Below, piece after piece: positions 42,187-54,420 of a DNA stretch of 64,000 bases. Source of the stretch: Sebastes aleutianus (lineage: Eukaryota > Chordata > Actinopteri > Perciformes > Sebastidae); contig CAKAKS010000062.1 of the NCBI GenBank assembly GCA_916700875.1, forward strand, positions 9,808,373-9,872,372. Reading direction: 5' to 3'. The position numbers were made by a program, and so were the translations under genes. The number at the start of each line of letters is the position of its first letter. Positions within the stretch are counted from its first letter, which is position 1. The notes under the pieces were generated by a model that made no database searches, had not been told where the DNA came from, and was given only the letters and a program-made list of their open reading frames with translations.

Positions 42187-44367
42187 GCAGTATCAACAAA
42201 ACACTTGTTTTTTGATCTGTGATTGATGGGCGTAACGGGGGTTCTATAAGTAAACTTTCGACGACGTTCCCTGATGTCACTTATGATGTCACAGTTTATG
42301 TGACATCATTTATGACATCACAATGGCAACATTCCATCATGTCACTGATGATGTCACAGGAGAGTTAGTTTAATCTGATTGTCAAGACTTTCTGGCAATT
42401 GTAGTGTCCCATGTGTCTACTACTACTCTGTCAATCTCTGTGAGAAATCATTGACTTCATTGAAGGAACTATGACTACTACTATGTTGATGTTAATTTGA
42501 AAAACCTAAATACGGTCAAATTTATCAAACTGTTCTAAGCCTTAAAGGTCCCATATTATAAAAAGTGAGATGTTCAGGTATCTTTTATTATTAAGCAGGT
42601 TTAAACAAGCAGTCAGGAGTACTATGCATGTGTGATGTCACAAATCTACGATATATGGAACATTTAAATGTAAATGTGTCCCAGTTTATTTCAAGTTGCA
42701 GTGTATGTGAATGACATCAGCTGACAGAAAGTAAACATGGACCTAAACTGTTGCCTAGCAACGCAATTATGTTGCAGTTCCATTGAAATGCACTAAAACG
42801 GAGCGTTTCAGACAGAGGGTGAATACAGGTATATGTCAGGCAGACAGCATGAGGAAAATAACGTTTTTTTTTAACATTACAGCATGTAAACATATGGGAC
42901 CTTTAAAAAAATGAAGGGCACTGTCATTTTGATGCTTGGGCTACATGTTTATTGGCATAGCCTAGCGTCTGCGTTGGACAATTCTATGGCAAGCTGTTTT
43001 AACATTTAATAGCTAAGCTTGACTATCTGGAATTAACATTAGAGATATCTACAATTGCATTTTGATTAGTTGTAATGACATTAGAACGGAAAAGAATGCT
43101 GTCATATATAGCGGCACAGAATATCACAATTACTGATCAAATGCTTTGATATAGAGTAGAATACAATAGCATCATAAAGAGCGTGATAGAATGCTGACAT
43201 ATAGAGCTGAATAGACATTCCTATGACATCATCATTTATGATCTCACAGAGGCAACATTCTATGATGTCAATGATAATGTTGCAGTTTATGTAACATTAT
43301 CATTTATGATGTCACAGAGGCAACATTCTATGATGTCAATGATAATGTTGCAGTTTATGTAACATTATCATTTATGATGTCACAGAGGCAATATTCCATG
43401 ATCTCAATGACGATGTCACGGGAATGTTAGTTTAATCTGAATGACAGAAATCATTGACTTCATCAGAGGAACTATGGCTACTACTATGTTGATGTAAATT
43501 TAAAAAAAAAAATACACAATAGGTGTACGATAGTACAATAGTAAGTTCAACATACTTTTGTGCGAATAAACAGTTGTATGTGTCTTTTCGGACACACTGA
43601 GAAGTAATTAACGTCATTACTTCCCCCTTGCCGGTTCGAGACGCATTACCATGGTAACCTGTGCCAACCTCATGTGTTAAAATCGACGGTTTGTGAGATA
43701 CAGAGTCTGAATTAATTTCAAATATTTATTAAACCGAGCAAAGTGAAATCTTATATTTACACTTAAATTGAAGTGTTATTGATGTTACAGAACTGTCTGT
43801 CGACATGTATTATCAACGTTGTCTTCACTACCGCATTGCATTGTGGGATATTTCTGCCAACGTAATGTTCAGCGTTGCATACTGTAATATTTTACTGGAA
43901 ATAGTATGCAATTTGCGTACTATAGGTTTTATACTTAGGTTTCGGACCTACTAAAATATCTCACATACTGTTTTAGTGTACTAAATAGCATGTTAGTATG
44001 GAATTTTGGACATAACCACAAACTGTGATGTCACTGATGATGTCACAGTTTATGTGACATGATCATTTATGATCTCACAGATGAAACCACTGATGATGTC
44101 ACAGGAATGTAAGTTTAGTCTGAATGAAGGAGATCATTGACTTCATCAAGGGAACTGTGAATACGACTATGTTAATGTTGATTAAAAAAAATCGAAATAA
44201 AGTAAAATATGCTACCTAAAAAAAAACACTAAGACAAATGAAAAGCATTAATGCTTTCCCTTCGTGGTTAATGGCGTTGCTTTGCGTCTGCGTCGGGCAA
44301 CCTTCCGTCTGCTGCGAGTCTTCGGCCTTCGGTCCCCGTCTGCGAGTGGCCTATCGTCCTACGCGTG
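42187..44367 (+). repeat. Macrosatellite unit 4
   Basis: 2,181 bp with two sub-repeats. Shares TATTTACACTTAAATTG with unit 5 (ACAGTTAAATTG elsewhere). Confidence 0.94.
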
Positions 44368-46563
44368 GCAGTATCAACAAAACACTTGTTTTTTGATCTG
44401 TGATTGATGGGCGTAACGGGGGTTCTATAAGTAAACTTTCGACGACGTTCCCTGATGTCACTTATGATGTCACAGTTTATGTGACATCATTTATGACATC
44501 ACAATGGCAACATTCCATCATGTCACTGATGATGTCACAGGAGAGTTAGTTTAATCTGATTGTCAAGACTTTCTGGCAATTGTAGTGTCCCATGTGTCTA
44601 CTACTACTCTGTCAATCTCTGTGAGAAATCATTGACTTCATTGAAGGAACTATGACTACTACTATGTTGATGTTAATTTGAAAAACCTAAATACGGTCAA
44701 ATTTATCAAACTGTTCTAAGCCTTAAAGGTCCCATATTATAAAAAGTGAGATGTTCAGGTATCTTTTATTATTAAGCAGGTTTAAACAAGCAGTCAGGAG
44801 TACTATGCATGTGTGATGTCACAAATCTACGATATATGGAACATTTAAATGTAAATGTGTCCCAGTTTATTTCAAGTTGCAGTGTATGTGAATGACATCA
44901 GCTGACAGAAAGTAAACATGGACCTAAACTGTTGCCTAGCAACGCAATTATGTTGCAGTTCCATTGAAATGCACTAAAACGGAGCGTTTCAGACAGAGGG
45001 TGAATACAGGTATATGTCAGGCAGACAGCATGAGGAAAATAACGTTTTTTTTTAACATTACAGCATGTAAACATATGGGACCTTTAAAAAAATGAAGGGC
45101 ACTGTCATTTTGATGCTTGGGCTACATGTTTATTGGCATAGCCTAGCGTCTGCGTTGGACAATTCTATGGCAAGCTGTTTTAACATTTAATAGCTAAGCT
45201 TGACTATCTGGAATTAACATTAGAGATATCTACAATTGCATTTTGATTAGTTGTAATGACATTAGAACGGAAAAGAATGCTGTCATATATAGCGGCACAG
45301 AATATCACAATTACTGATCAAATGCTTTGATATAGAGTAGAATACAATAGCATCATAAAGAGCGTGATAGAATGCTGACATATAGAGCTGAATAGACATT
45401 CCTATGACATCATCATTTATGATCTCACAGAGGCAACATTCTATGATGTCAATGATAATGTTGCAGTTTATGTAACATTATCATTTATGATGTCACAGAG
45501 GCAACATTCTATGATGTCAATGATAATGTTGCAGTTTATGTAACATTATCATTTATGATGTCACAGAGGCAATATTCCATGATCTCAATGACGATGTCAC
45601 GGGAATGTTAGTTTAATCTGAATGACAGAAATCATTGACTTCATCAGAGGAACTATGACTACTACTATGTTGATGTAAATTTAAAAAAAAAAATACACAA
45701 TAGGTGTACGATAGTACAATAGTAAGTTCAACATACTTTTGTGCGAATAAACAGTTGTATGTGTCTTTTCGGACACACTGAGAAGTAATTAACGTCATTA
45801 CTTCCCCCTTGCCGGTTCGAGACGCATTACCATGGTAACCTGTGCCAACCTCATGTGTTAAAATCGACGGTTTGTGAGATACAGAGTCTGAATTAATTTC
45901 AAATATTTATTAAACCGAGCAAAGTGAAATCTTATATTTACACTTAAATTGAAGTGTTATTGATGTTACAGAACTGTCTGTCGACATGTATTATCAACGT
46001 TGTCTTCACTACCGCATTGCATTGTGGGATATTTCTGCCAACGTAATGTTCAGCGTTGCATACTGTAATATTTTACTGGAAATAGTATGCAATTTGCGTA
46101 CTATAGGTTTTATACTTAGGTTTCGGACCTACTAAAATATCTCACATACTGTTTTAGTGTACTAAATAGCATGTTAGTATGGAATTTTGGACACAACCAC
46201 AAACTGTGATGTCACTGATGATGTCACAGTTTATGTGACATGATCATTTATGATCTCACAGATGAAACCACTGATGATGTCACAGGAATGTAAGTTTAGT
46301 CTGAATGAAGGAGATCATTGACTTCATCAAGGGAACTGTGAATACGACTATGTTAATGTTGATTAAAAAAAATCGAAATAAAGTAAAATATGCTACCTAA
46401 AAAAAAACACTAAGACAAATGAAAAGCATTAATGCTTAATGCATTAATGCTTTCCCTTCGTGGTTAATGGCGTTGCTTTGCGTCTGCGTCGGGCAACCTT
46501 CCGTCTGCTGCGAGTCTTCGGCCTTCGGTCCCCGTCTGCGAGTGGCCTGTCGTCCTACGCGTG
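44368..46563 (+). repeat. Macrosatellite unit 5
   Basis: 2,196 bp. The extra 15 bp is a palindrome extension near its right end (46,423-46,453), shared only with unit 6. It otherwise groups with unit 4. Confidence 0.94.
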
Positions 46564-48760
46564 GCAGTATCAACAAAACACTTGTTTTTTGATCTGTGAT
46601 TGATGGGCGTAACGGGGGTTCTATAAGTAAACTTTCGACGACGTTCCCTGATGTCACTTATGATGTCACAGTTTATGTGACATCATTTATGACATCACAA
46701 TGGCAACATTCCATCATGTCACTGATGATGTCACAGGAGAGTTAGTTTAATCTGATTGTCAAGACTTTCTGGCAATTGTAGTGTCCCATGTGTCTACTAC
46801 TACTCTGTCAATCTCTGTGAGAAATCATTGACTTCATTGAAGGAACTATGACTACTACTATGTTGATGTTAATTTGAAAAACCTAAATACGGTCAAATTT
46901 ATCAAACTGTTCTAAGCCTTAAAGGTCCCATATTATAAAAAGTGAGATGTTCAGGTATCTTTTATTATTAAGCAGGTTTAAACAAGCAGTCAGGAGTACT
47001 ATGCATGTGTGATGTCACAAATCTACGATATATGGAACATTTAAATGTAAATGTGTCCCAGTTTATTTCAAGTTGCAGTGTATGTGAATGACATCAGCTG
47101 ACAGAAAGTAAACATGGACCTAAACTGTTGCCTAGCAACGCAATTATGTTGCAGTTCCATTGAAATGCACTAAAACGGAGCGTTTCAGACAGAGGGTGAA
47201 TACAGGTATATGTCAGGCAGACAGCATGAGGAAAATAACGTTTTTTTTTAACATTACAGCATGTAAACATATGGGACCTTTAAAAAAATGAAGGGCACTG
47301 TCATTTTGATGCTTGGGCTACATGTTTATTGGCATAGCCTAGCGTCTGCGTTGGACAATTCTATGGCAAGCTGTTTTAACATTTAATAGCTAAGCTTGAC
47401 TATCTGGAATTAACATTAGAGATATCTACAATTGCATTTTGATTAGTTGTAATGACATTAGAACGGAAAAGAATGCTGTCATATATAGCGGCACAGAATA
47501 TCACAATTACTGATCAAATGCTTTGATATAGAGTAGAATACAATAGCATCATAAAGAGCGTGATAGAATGCTGACATATAGAGCTGAATAGACATTCCTA
47601 TGACATCATCATTTATGATCTCACAGAGGCAACATTCTATGATGTCAATGATAATGTTGCAGTTTATGTAACATTATCATTTATGATGTCACAGAGGCAA
47701 CATTCTATGATGTCAATGATAATGTTGCAGTTTATGTAACATTATCATTTATGATGTCACAGAGGCAATATTCCATGATCTCAATGACGATGTCACGGGA
47801 ATGTTAGTTTAATCTGAATGACAGAAATCATTGACTTCATCAGAGGAACTATGACTACTACTATGTTGATGTAAATTTAAAAAAAAAAATACACAATAGG
47901 TGTACGATAGTACAATAGTAAGTTCAACATACTTTTGTGCGAATAAACAGTTGTATGTGTCTTTTCGGACACACTGAGAAGTAATTAACGTCATTACTTC
48001 CCCCTTGCCGGTTCGAGACGCATTACCATGGTAACCTGTGCCAACCTCATGTGTTAAAATCGGCGGTTTGTGAGATACTAGAGTCTGAATTAATTTCAAA
48101 TATTTATTAAACCGAGCAAAGTGAAATCTTATATTTACAGTTAAATTGAAGTGTTATTGATGTTACAGAACTGTCTGTCGACATGTATTATCAACGTTGT
48201 CTTCACTACCGCATTGCATTGTGGGATATTTCTGCCAACGTAATGTTCAGCGTTGCATACTGTAATATTTTACTGGAAATAGTATGCAATTTGCGTACTA
48301 TAGGTTTTATACTTAGGTTTCGGACCTACTAAAATATCTCACATACTGTTTTAGTGTACTAAATAGCATGTTAGTATGGAATTTTGGACACAACCACAAA
48401 CTGTGATGTCACTGATGATGTCACAGTTTATGTGACATGATCATTTATGATCTCACAGATGAAACCACTGATGATGTCACAGGAATGTAAGTTTAGTCTG
48501 AATGAAGGAGATCATTGACTTCATCAAGGGAACTGTGAATACGACTATGTTAATGTTGATTAAAAAAAATCGAAATAAAGTAAAATATGCTACCTAAAAA
48601 AAAACACTAAGACAAATGAAAAGCATTAATGCTTAATGCATTAATGCTTTCCCTTCGTGGTTAATGGCGTTGCTTTGCGTCTGCGTCGGGCAACCTTCCG
48701 TCTGCTGCGAGTCTTCGGCCTTCGGTCCCCGTCTGCGAGTGGCCTGTCGTCCTACGCGTG
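46564..48760 (+). repeat. Macrosatellite unit 6
   Basis: 2,197 bp with the same 15-bp palindrome extension (48,620-48,650). It carries a private GAGATACTAGAG variant that removes one in-frame stop, so the minus-strand frame here reads through to 96 codons. Confidence 0.94.
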
Positions 48761-50812
48761 GCAGTATCAACAAAACACTTGTTTTTTGATCTGTGATTGA
48801 TGGGCGTAACGGGGGTTCTATAAGTAAACTTTCGACGACGTTCCCTGATGTCACTTATGATGTCACAGTTTATGTGACATCATTTATGACATCACAATGG
48901 CAACATTCCATCATGTCACTGATGATGTCACAGGAGAGTTAGTTTAATCTGATTGTCAAGACTTTCTGGCAATTGTAGTGTCCCATGTGTCTACTACTAC
49001 TCTGTCAATCTCTGTGAGAAATCATTGACTTCATTGAATGAACTATGACTACTACTATGTTGATGTTAATTTGAAAAACCTAAATACGGTCAAATTTATC
49101 AAACTGTTCTAAGCCTTAAAGGTCCCATATTATAAAAAGTGAGATGTTCAGGTATCTTTTATTATTAAGCAGGTTTAAACAAGCAGTCAGGAGTACTATG
49201 CATGTGTGATGTCACAAATCTACGATATATGGAACATTTAAATGTAAATGTGTCCCAGTTTATTTCCAGTTGCAGTGTATGTGAATGACATCAGCTGACA
49301 GAAAGTAAACATGGACCTAAACTGTTGCCTAGCAACGCAATTATGTTGCAGTTCCATTGAAATGCACTAAAACGGAGCGTTTCAGACAGAGGGTGAATAC
49401 AGGTATATGTCAGGCAGACAGCATGAGGAAAATAACGTTTTTTTTTTAACATTACAGCATGTAAACATATGGGACCTTTAAAAAAATGAAGGGCACTGTC
49501 ATTTTGATGCTTGGGCTACATGTTTATTGGCATAGCCTAGCGTCTGCGTTGGACAATTCTATGGCAAGCTGTTTTAACATTTAATAGCTAAGCTTGACTA
49601 TCTGGAATTAACATTAGAGATATCCACAATTGCATTTTGATTAGTTGTAATGACATTAGAACGGAAAAGAATGCTGTCATATATAGCGGCACAGAATATC
49701 ACAATTACTGATCAAATGCTTTGATATAGAGTAGAATACAATAGCATCATAAAGAGCGTGATAGAATGCTGACATATAGAGCTGAATAGACATTCCTATG
49801 ACATCATCATTTATGATCTCACAGAGGCAACATTCTATGATGTCAATGATAATGTTGCAGTTTATGTAACATTATCATTTATGATGTCACAGAGGCAACA
49901 TTCTATGATGTCAATGATAATGTTGCAGTTTATGTAACATTATCATTTATGATGTCACAGAGGCAATATTCCATGATGTCAATGATAATGTTGCAGTTTA
50001 TGTAACATTATCATTTATGATGTCACAGAGGCAATATTCCATGATCTCAATGACGATGTCACAGGAATGTTAGTTTAATCTGAATGACAGAAATCATTGA
50101 CTTCATCAGAGGAACTATGACTACTACTATGTTGATGTAAATTTAAAAAAAAAAATACACAATAGGTGTACGATAGTACAATAGTAAGTTCAACATACTT
50201 TTGTGCGAATAAACAGTTGTATGTGTCTTTTCGGACACACTGAGAAGTAATTAACGTCATTACTTCCTCCTTGCCGGTTCGAGACGCATAACCATGGTAA
50301 CCTGTGCCAACCTCATGTGTTAAAATCGACGGTTTGTGAGATATAGAGTCTGAATTAATTTCAAATATTTATTAAACCGAGCAAAGTGAAATCTTATATT
50401 TACAGTTAAATTGAAGTGTTATTGATGTTACAGAACTGTCTGTCGACATGTATTATTAACGTTGTCTTCACTAACGCATTGCATAGTGGGATATTTCTGC
50501 CAACGTAATGTTCAGCGTTGCATACTGTAATATTTTACTGGAAATAGTATGCAATTTGCGTACTATAGGTTTTATACTTAGGTTTCGGACCTACTAAAAT
50601 ATGTCACATACTGTTTTAGTGTACTAAATAGCATGTTAGTATGGAATTTTGGACACAACCACAAACTGTGATGTCACTGATGATGTCACAGTTTATGTGA
50701 CATGATCATTTATGATCTCACAGATGAAACCACTGATGATGTCACAGGAATATTAGTTTAGTCTGAATGAAGGAGATCATTGACTTCATCAAGGGAACTG
50801 TGAATACGACTA
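48761..50812 (+). repeat. Macrosatellite unit 7 (truncated, most diverged)
   Basis: 2,052 bp. It has three full sub-repeats (from about 49,830), more private substitutions than inner units (for example ACTAACGCATTGCATAGTGG), and stops after GAATACGACTA, losing the CpG-rich end. Confidence 0.92.
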
Positions 50813-52640
50813 AAACACTTATGTCTATGAATTAAACCCCGCCAGTGGACGCGCCCTAGTGGGGCATTGAGCGTCCCTTACTGACCCAGAGGAGACGGAA
50901 ATGACTTCTACTTGTAAACTCTGTTTCGGATGCCAATGACATCACACATGACATCACGGAGCATAAACTCCGCCCAATGACATCACACATGACATCACGG
51001 AACACAAGAAATGAGGAAATGACTTCTACTTGTAAACTCGGTTTCGGATGCCAATGACATCAGACATGACATCACGGAGCATAAGCTCCGCCCAAGAATT
51101 GTGATGTCACCTCACAGATAGTCAGCACTAAATTTAAGTCAAATCAAATGGAGTAATCAAATAATCTGATCATGCTCAGTTTGATCAGCAGCCTCATGAT
51201 CAGGTGGAGTTAAGGGAAGCTTCAACAGCCTGATGCCGATCACAGCAGCTCCTCTCATCAGCAACCCACAGTTTAATGAGCCAAGACTCCTATTGTCTTA
51301 CACTGTAAAAAAAATCATTTTTTTACAGTTTTTTTCAAGAAACTTTACATGTTTTGTCTGTATTTCAAAATGACAGAATTTTTTTTTTTAAATTACGTTT
51401 CATTTGTGATTTATATGTAAATGGTCTTAGATTTACAGTATTTTTTGTAATCACAATCGTAATTATCTGTATTTAAGCTTTTCTTGATCATTTTTAAAGA
51501 TAATTATTCTGTTTTTTAGAGGTTTATGACTCTAATTTAACAATTCATTTATGTTAGAAGAAAAGGATTTCATGGAATTCTAAAAATATTTCTTGTAAAA
51601 ATACAGATTTTTTTTTGCAAAACTTCTGAGAGTTAATGTAAATTTGGGCTTTTGCAACGTGAAAATTACATTTTTCATTTGTGATTTATAAGTAAATGGT
51701 CTTAGATTTACGGTGTATGACTATTCTAACAATAAATATATGTTAAAAGTAAAATGTTTCTTGTAAAATTACAGTAATAAAGCTAATTATATAAAGATAA
51801 TTACTGGTTTGTTTTTTTTACAGTTTATTTATGTTAATTAACGGACAGTATTTTTCCGTTTTTTAACAGACAGTTTCTGGTGCCCCTGCAGCTGGAAAAT
51901 TTCCGTTATTTTACACTTTTTTTTTTTTTACAGTGTACTATGTAATTATTGCCCCTTGTCTTCCACACTGGTCACAAAAGGCAGAACATCAGTCGGGGAG
52001 GGAAAACTTCTCCTTATCGTGACACCTGCAGCTTTGCAGAGGAAAAGCCTCTCTGAGGCGTTGTTTAGCTTCATTAAATCCTTCCGTTCCTGAAGCACAG
52101 CAGCAGACAGATCAGTGTGCCAATGACGTCACACATGACATCACGGAACACAAGAATTGTGACGTAAAGGGAGAACTGCTCGTAATACTCCTGCTGAATT
52201 CTCAGCATTGATTAGTACTTGAGTAAATGTACTTAGTTACATTCCACGGCTGGTGACAGTTATGAAGCTGTGACACATAGTAGAGTATTCAGATATACTC
52301 TGTGTGACAGCTCATTTGGCTCTGCCAGGAAGACTCTGAAACAACAATGACTTTGGTGGCCTGGAGCCTAGGTGATGCACGTAGGCTCCAGGTCACCGTC
52401 AATGCCTGGCTTAAAAACAGGTAATAAAACATAGCGCTTATGTCTATGAATTAAACCCCGCCAGTGGACGCGCCCTAGTGGGGCATTGAGCGTCCCTTAC
52501 TGACCCAGAGGAGACGGAAATGACTTCTACTTGTAAACTCTGTTTCGGATGCCAATTACATCACACATGACATCACGGAGCATAAGCTCCGCCCAAGAAT
52601 TGTGACGTCACCTCACAGATAGTCAGCACTAAATTAAAGT
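50813..52640 (+). repeat. Right flanking module of the macrosatellite
   Basis: Direct copies of the left module: GAATTAAACCCCGCCAGTGG and GGGGCATTGAGCGTCCCTTA occur at about 50,831 and 52,449, CACATGACATCACGGAGCAT near 50,945 and 52,564, and the GCTCGTAATACTCCTGCTGA block near 52,176. A full-length MITE is included at 51,301-51,935. Confidence 0.85.
51301..51935. mobile_element. CACTGTAAAAAA-type MITE, full-length copy
   Basis: 635 bp from CACTGTAAAAAAAATCATTT to TTTTTTTTTTACAGTG. The first 10-11 bases are the reverse complement of the last ones. AT-rich, without coding capacity. The partner at 34,620-35,215 is a truncated duplicate. Confidence 0.75.
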
Positions 52641-52654
52641 CAAATCAAATGGAG

Positions 52655-52826
52655 TAAGAGAGAGAAAACTTGTCCTTACCGTGACACCTGTAGCTCTGCA
52701 GGGTAAAGCATGGAGTATTCCGTTGTTTTGCTTAATTAAACTCCTTCCGTCTCCGAAGCACTGCAGCAGACAGATCAGTGGTAGAAAGGCATTTCCCTCC
52801 ACCACTTTGCGCCTCACTGCTGCCAT
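52655..52826 (-). pseudogene. Possible exon-like segment of unknown origin
   Basis: Its right part is a diverged copy of the flank-module segment with CGTGACACCTG and GCAGACAGATCAGTG. On the minus strand an open frame (MAAVRRKVVEGNAFLPLICL onward) runs to a donor-like GTCACG|GTAAGG. I do not recognise the product, and it may be part of the repeat module. Confidence 0.25.
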
Positions 52827-52965
52827 GACCTTCTGCTGATGAAGAGCTCCGTGCAGTGGAATGATGACCGGGCGTGGTCGCTGGTCAGATCCGGGCTCGG
52901 GTTGCTAGGGAGCGGGGAGCTCGTTCTAGAATGACGTTGCCATAGTTTCCTTAGCTTGTGGCTCA

Positions 52966-53127
52966 TTAGCAGTAGCTAGCTTCAACCTCGTACAGTCCGT
53001 CACTAACCCTCTTCAGCTCGGTAGTGGTAGAGAGGACTGTTTTAGCAAGAAGTTTATCATTAACAGCCGTCATTATCTTCCTGGTCATCAGATGAAGAGC
53101 TTTAACGAGCCCGGGCTCCAGCTCCAT
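52966..53127 (-). pseudogene. 53-codon frame resembling L1 ORF1 coiled coil
   Basis: ATG at 53,125-53,127 to TAA at 52,966-52,968. It reads MELEPGLVKALHLMTRKIMT, AVNDKLLAKTVLSTTTELKR, VSDGLYEVEA. The D-K-L-L-A-K-T-V/T-T-E-L-x-R-V-S-D-x-L pattern resembles the N-terminal coiled coil of fish L1-type ORF1 proteins. It is truncated after the helix starts. It could also be a chance frame. Confidence 0.4.
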
Positions 53128-53621
53128 GTCGCTATCGTCTTCTTCATGCTAGCTGGCGGCCATGCTGGATTACAGGTGTAGTCTGTCCGTGTTTTGTTTG
53201 TTTGTTCTGGGTTTAGCTCTGTGACGACGGCATTGTTTGGTATGTTTTGACCAGAAAAAAGTTTAAAAAATCATACTACTGCCCCGACATGAAAAAAAGA
53301 ACCGTATCATGAGAATAGTAAATATGAGGGTTGTTTACTGAGCTCCCGTAGAGAGACCGTCTCCTAAACTGCCATGACGTCACACGCCCCTCCCCACGTG
53401 TCTTTAAACATAACATTGGCCTTGATATAAAGGACAAGTTTAATAATGTACAGAAGAGAAGGTGATAGTTTCAATTCATCATACAAACATGTTTTCTCAT
53501 TGCACTTTCATCAACACCGCAGAGACAGAAGCATAAAGAAGAGGAGGAACCATATTTAATGATGTGAAAGTGCCACATGTATTGGAGGGAATTTAGTTGG
53601 AAAAGCCTGATTAGGTATTTT

Positions 53622-53638
53622 AGATAGATAGATAGATG

Positions 53639-53674
<36 letters not shown>
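53622..53674. repeat. (GATA)n microsatellite
   Basis: About 13 tetramers of TAGA/GATA with one GATG variant, directly joined to a reverse-oriented LINE tail. This is the usual arrangement of a LINE 3'-terminal microsatellite. Confidence 0.95.
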
Positions 53675-53675
<1 letters not shown>

Positions 53676-53940
53676 TAACTTTATTGATCCCGAGGGAAAT
53701 TCAAGTTTCCAGCATCACAGTTCCATAGTGCAAAACATGTTAGTAAAAAAGGCAGTAAAAAAAGTTAGTAGTACAAAGTACAAAAAAAATATACCAGATA
53801 TAAAAATACAAGGAGATGAAGAAAACTGTTAAAACTGAATATAGTGCAGGGTAACAGCTGTGATACACAACTATTAAAAAAGTGAATATAGTGCAGAAGA
53901 GACTGTTAAAAATGAGTATAGTGCAGGGTAACTCCAGTAG
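53675..53940 (-). repeat. LINE 3' tail, reverse orientation
   Basis: ACTTTATTGATCCCGAGGGA, then AATTCAAG, followed by GTGCAGGGTAAC and GTGCAGAAGAG repeats. On the minus strand this is a LINE 3'UTR ending in the TATC microsatellite. CR1/L2-type is likely; the clade was not verified. Confidence 0.6.
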
Positions 53941-53994
53941 CTTAGTCTATGAAAGTGCACTGTGTGCATTATTATCTTATTATTAACTTATTGT

Positions 53995-54420
53995 TATTTA
54001 TTTATGCTGGTAGCTGGTAAAAAGGCTCTTACGAGGAAGTGGTTATCACAGGAGAGCCCAACTCTAAATGCATGGATGGACAGTACAATGGACATTTACA
54101 AAATGGAGAGGATAACAGCATATGTTAACCGTAAACTGGAATTATTTGTGTCACGCTGGGACAACTGGGTCAACTATGTAACAGCCCACAGGCCAGATTT
54201 TATTTTTTACAAATCTTATGATTGTATGATAATGAAAAGAACACTCCCTATTTGTTCAAACTGTTGTTTTCAATGTTTGTTTTTATGTGTATAACAAATC
54301 TTAAAATACGGCACTTGAGAGAGACATGGTTGGGTGGTGTATGTATACAGGATCTGTAAATTATGTTATGTATGTTTGTTGCAAAGTGTCAATAAAAATA
54401 TAATAATAAAAATAAAAAAA
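53995..54420 (+). pseudogene. 3' end of an L1-type LINE with poly(A) tail
   Basis: Encodes AGKKALTRKWLSQESPTLNA, then WMDSTMDIYKMERITAYV and LELFVSRWDNWVNY, the C-terminal pattern of L1-clade ORF2 (K-x-x-x-x-R-K-W, M-E-R-x-T, W-x-x-W). The frame ends at 54,294, followed by 3'UTR with AATAAAAATA and an A-rich tail. It is 5'-truncated, as most L1 copies are. Confidence 0.72.

Larger units (their letters stand above)
35711..50812 (+). repeat. Macrosatellite array, seven units of about 2.18 kb
   Basis: Unit starts (GCAGTATCAACAAAACACTT) at 35,711, 37,824, 40,006, 42,187, 44,368, 46,564 and 48,761 give lengths 2,113, 2,182, 2,181, 2,181, 2,196, 2,197 and a final truncated 2,052. Units differ by only scattered substitutions and small indels. 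Each contains a TGATGTCA/TGACATCA-rich start, a TTAA-flanked MITE with an X-box palindrome, 68-bp sub-repeats, a second palindromic-ended segment (GTGTACGATAGTACAATAGT ... GTTAGTATGGAATTTTGGAC), and a CpG-rich end (CTGCGTCGGGCAACCTTCCG). No coding capacity is convincing; a 61-codon minus frame recurs per unit. Confidence 0.97.

Noticed and set aside
46436..46657. 73-codon minus-strand frame crossing unit boundaries at 46,436 and 48,633
   Set aside because: It exists only where the 15-bp palindrome extension is present and spans two functionally unrelated parts of the repeat.
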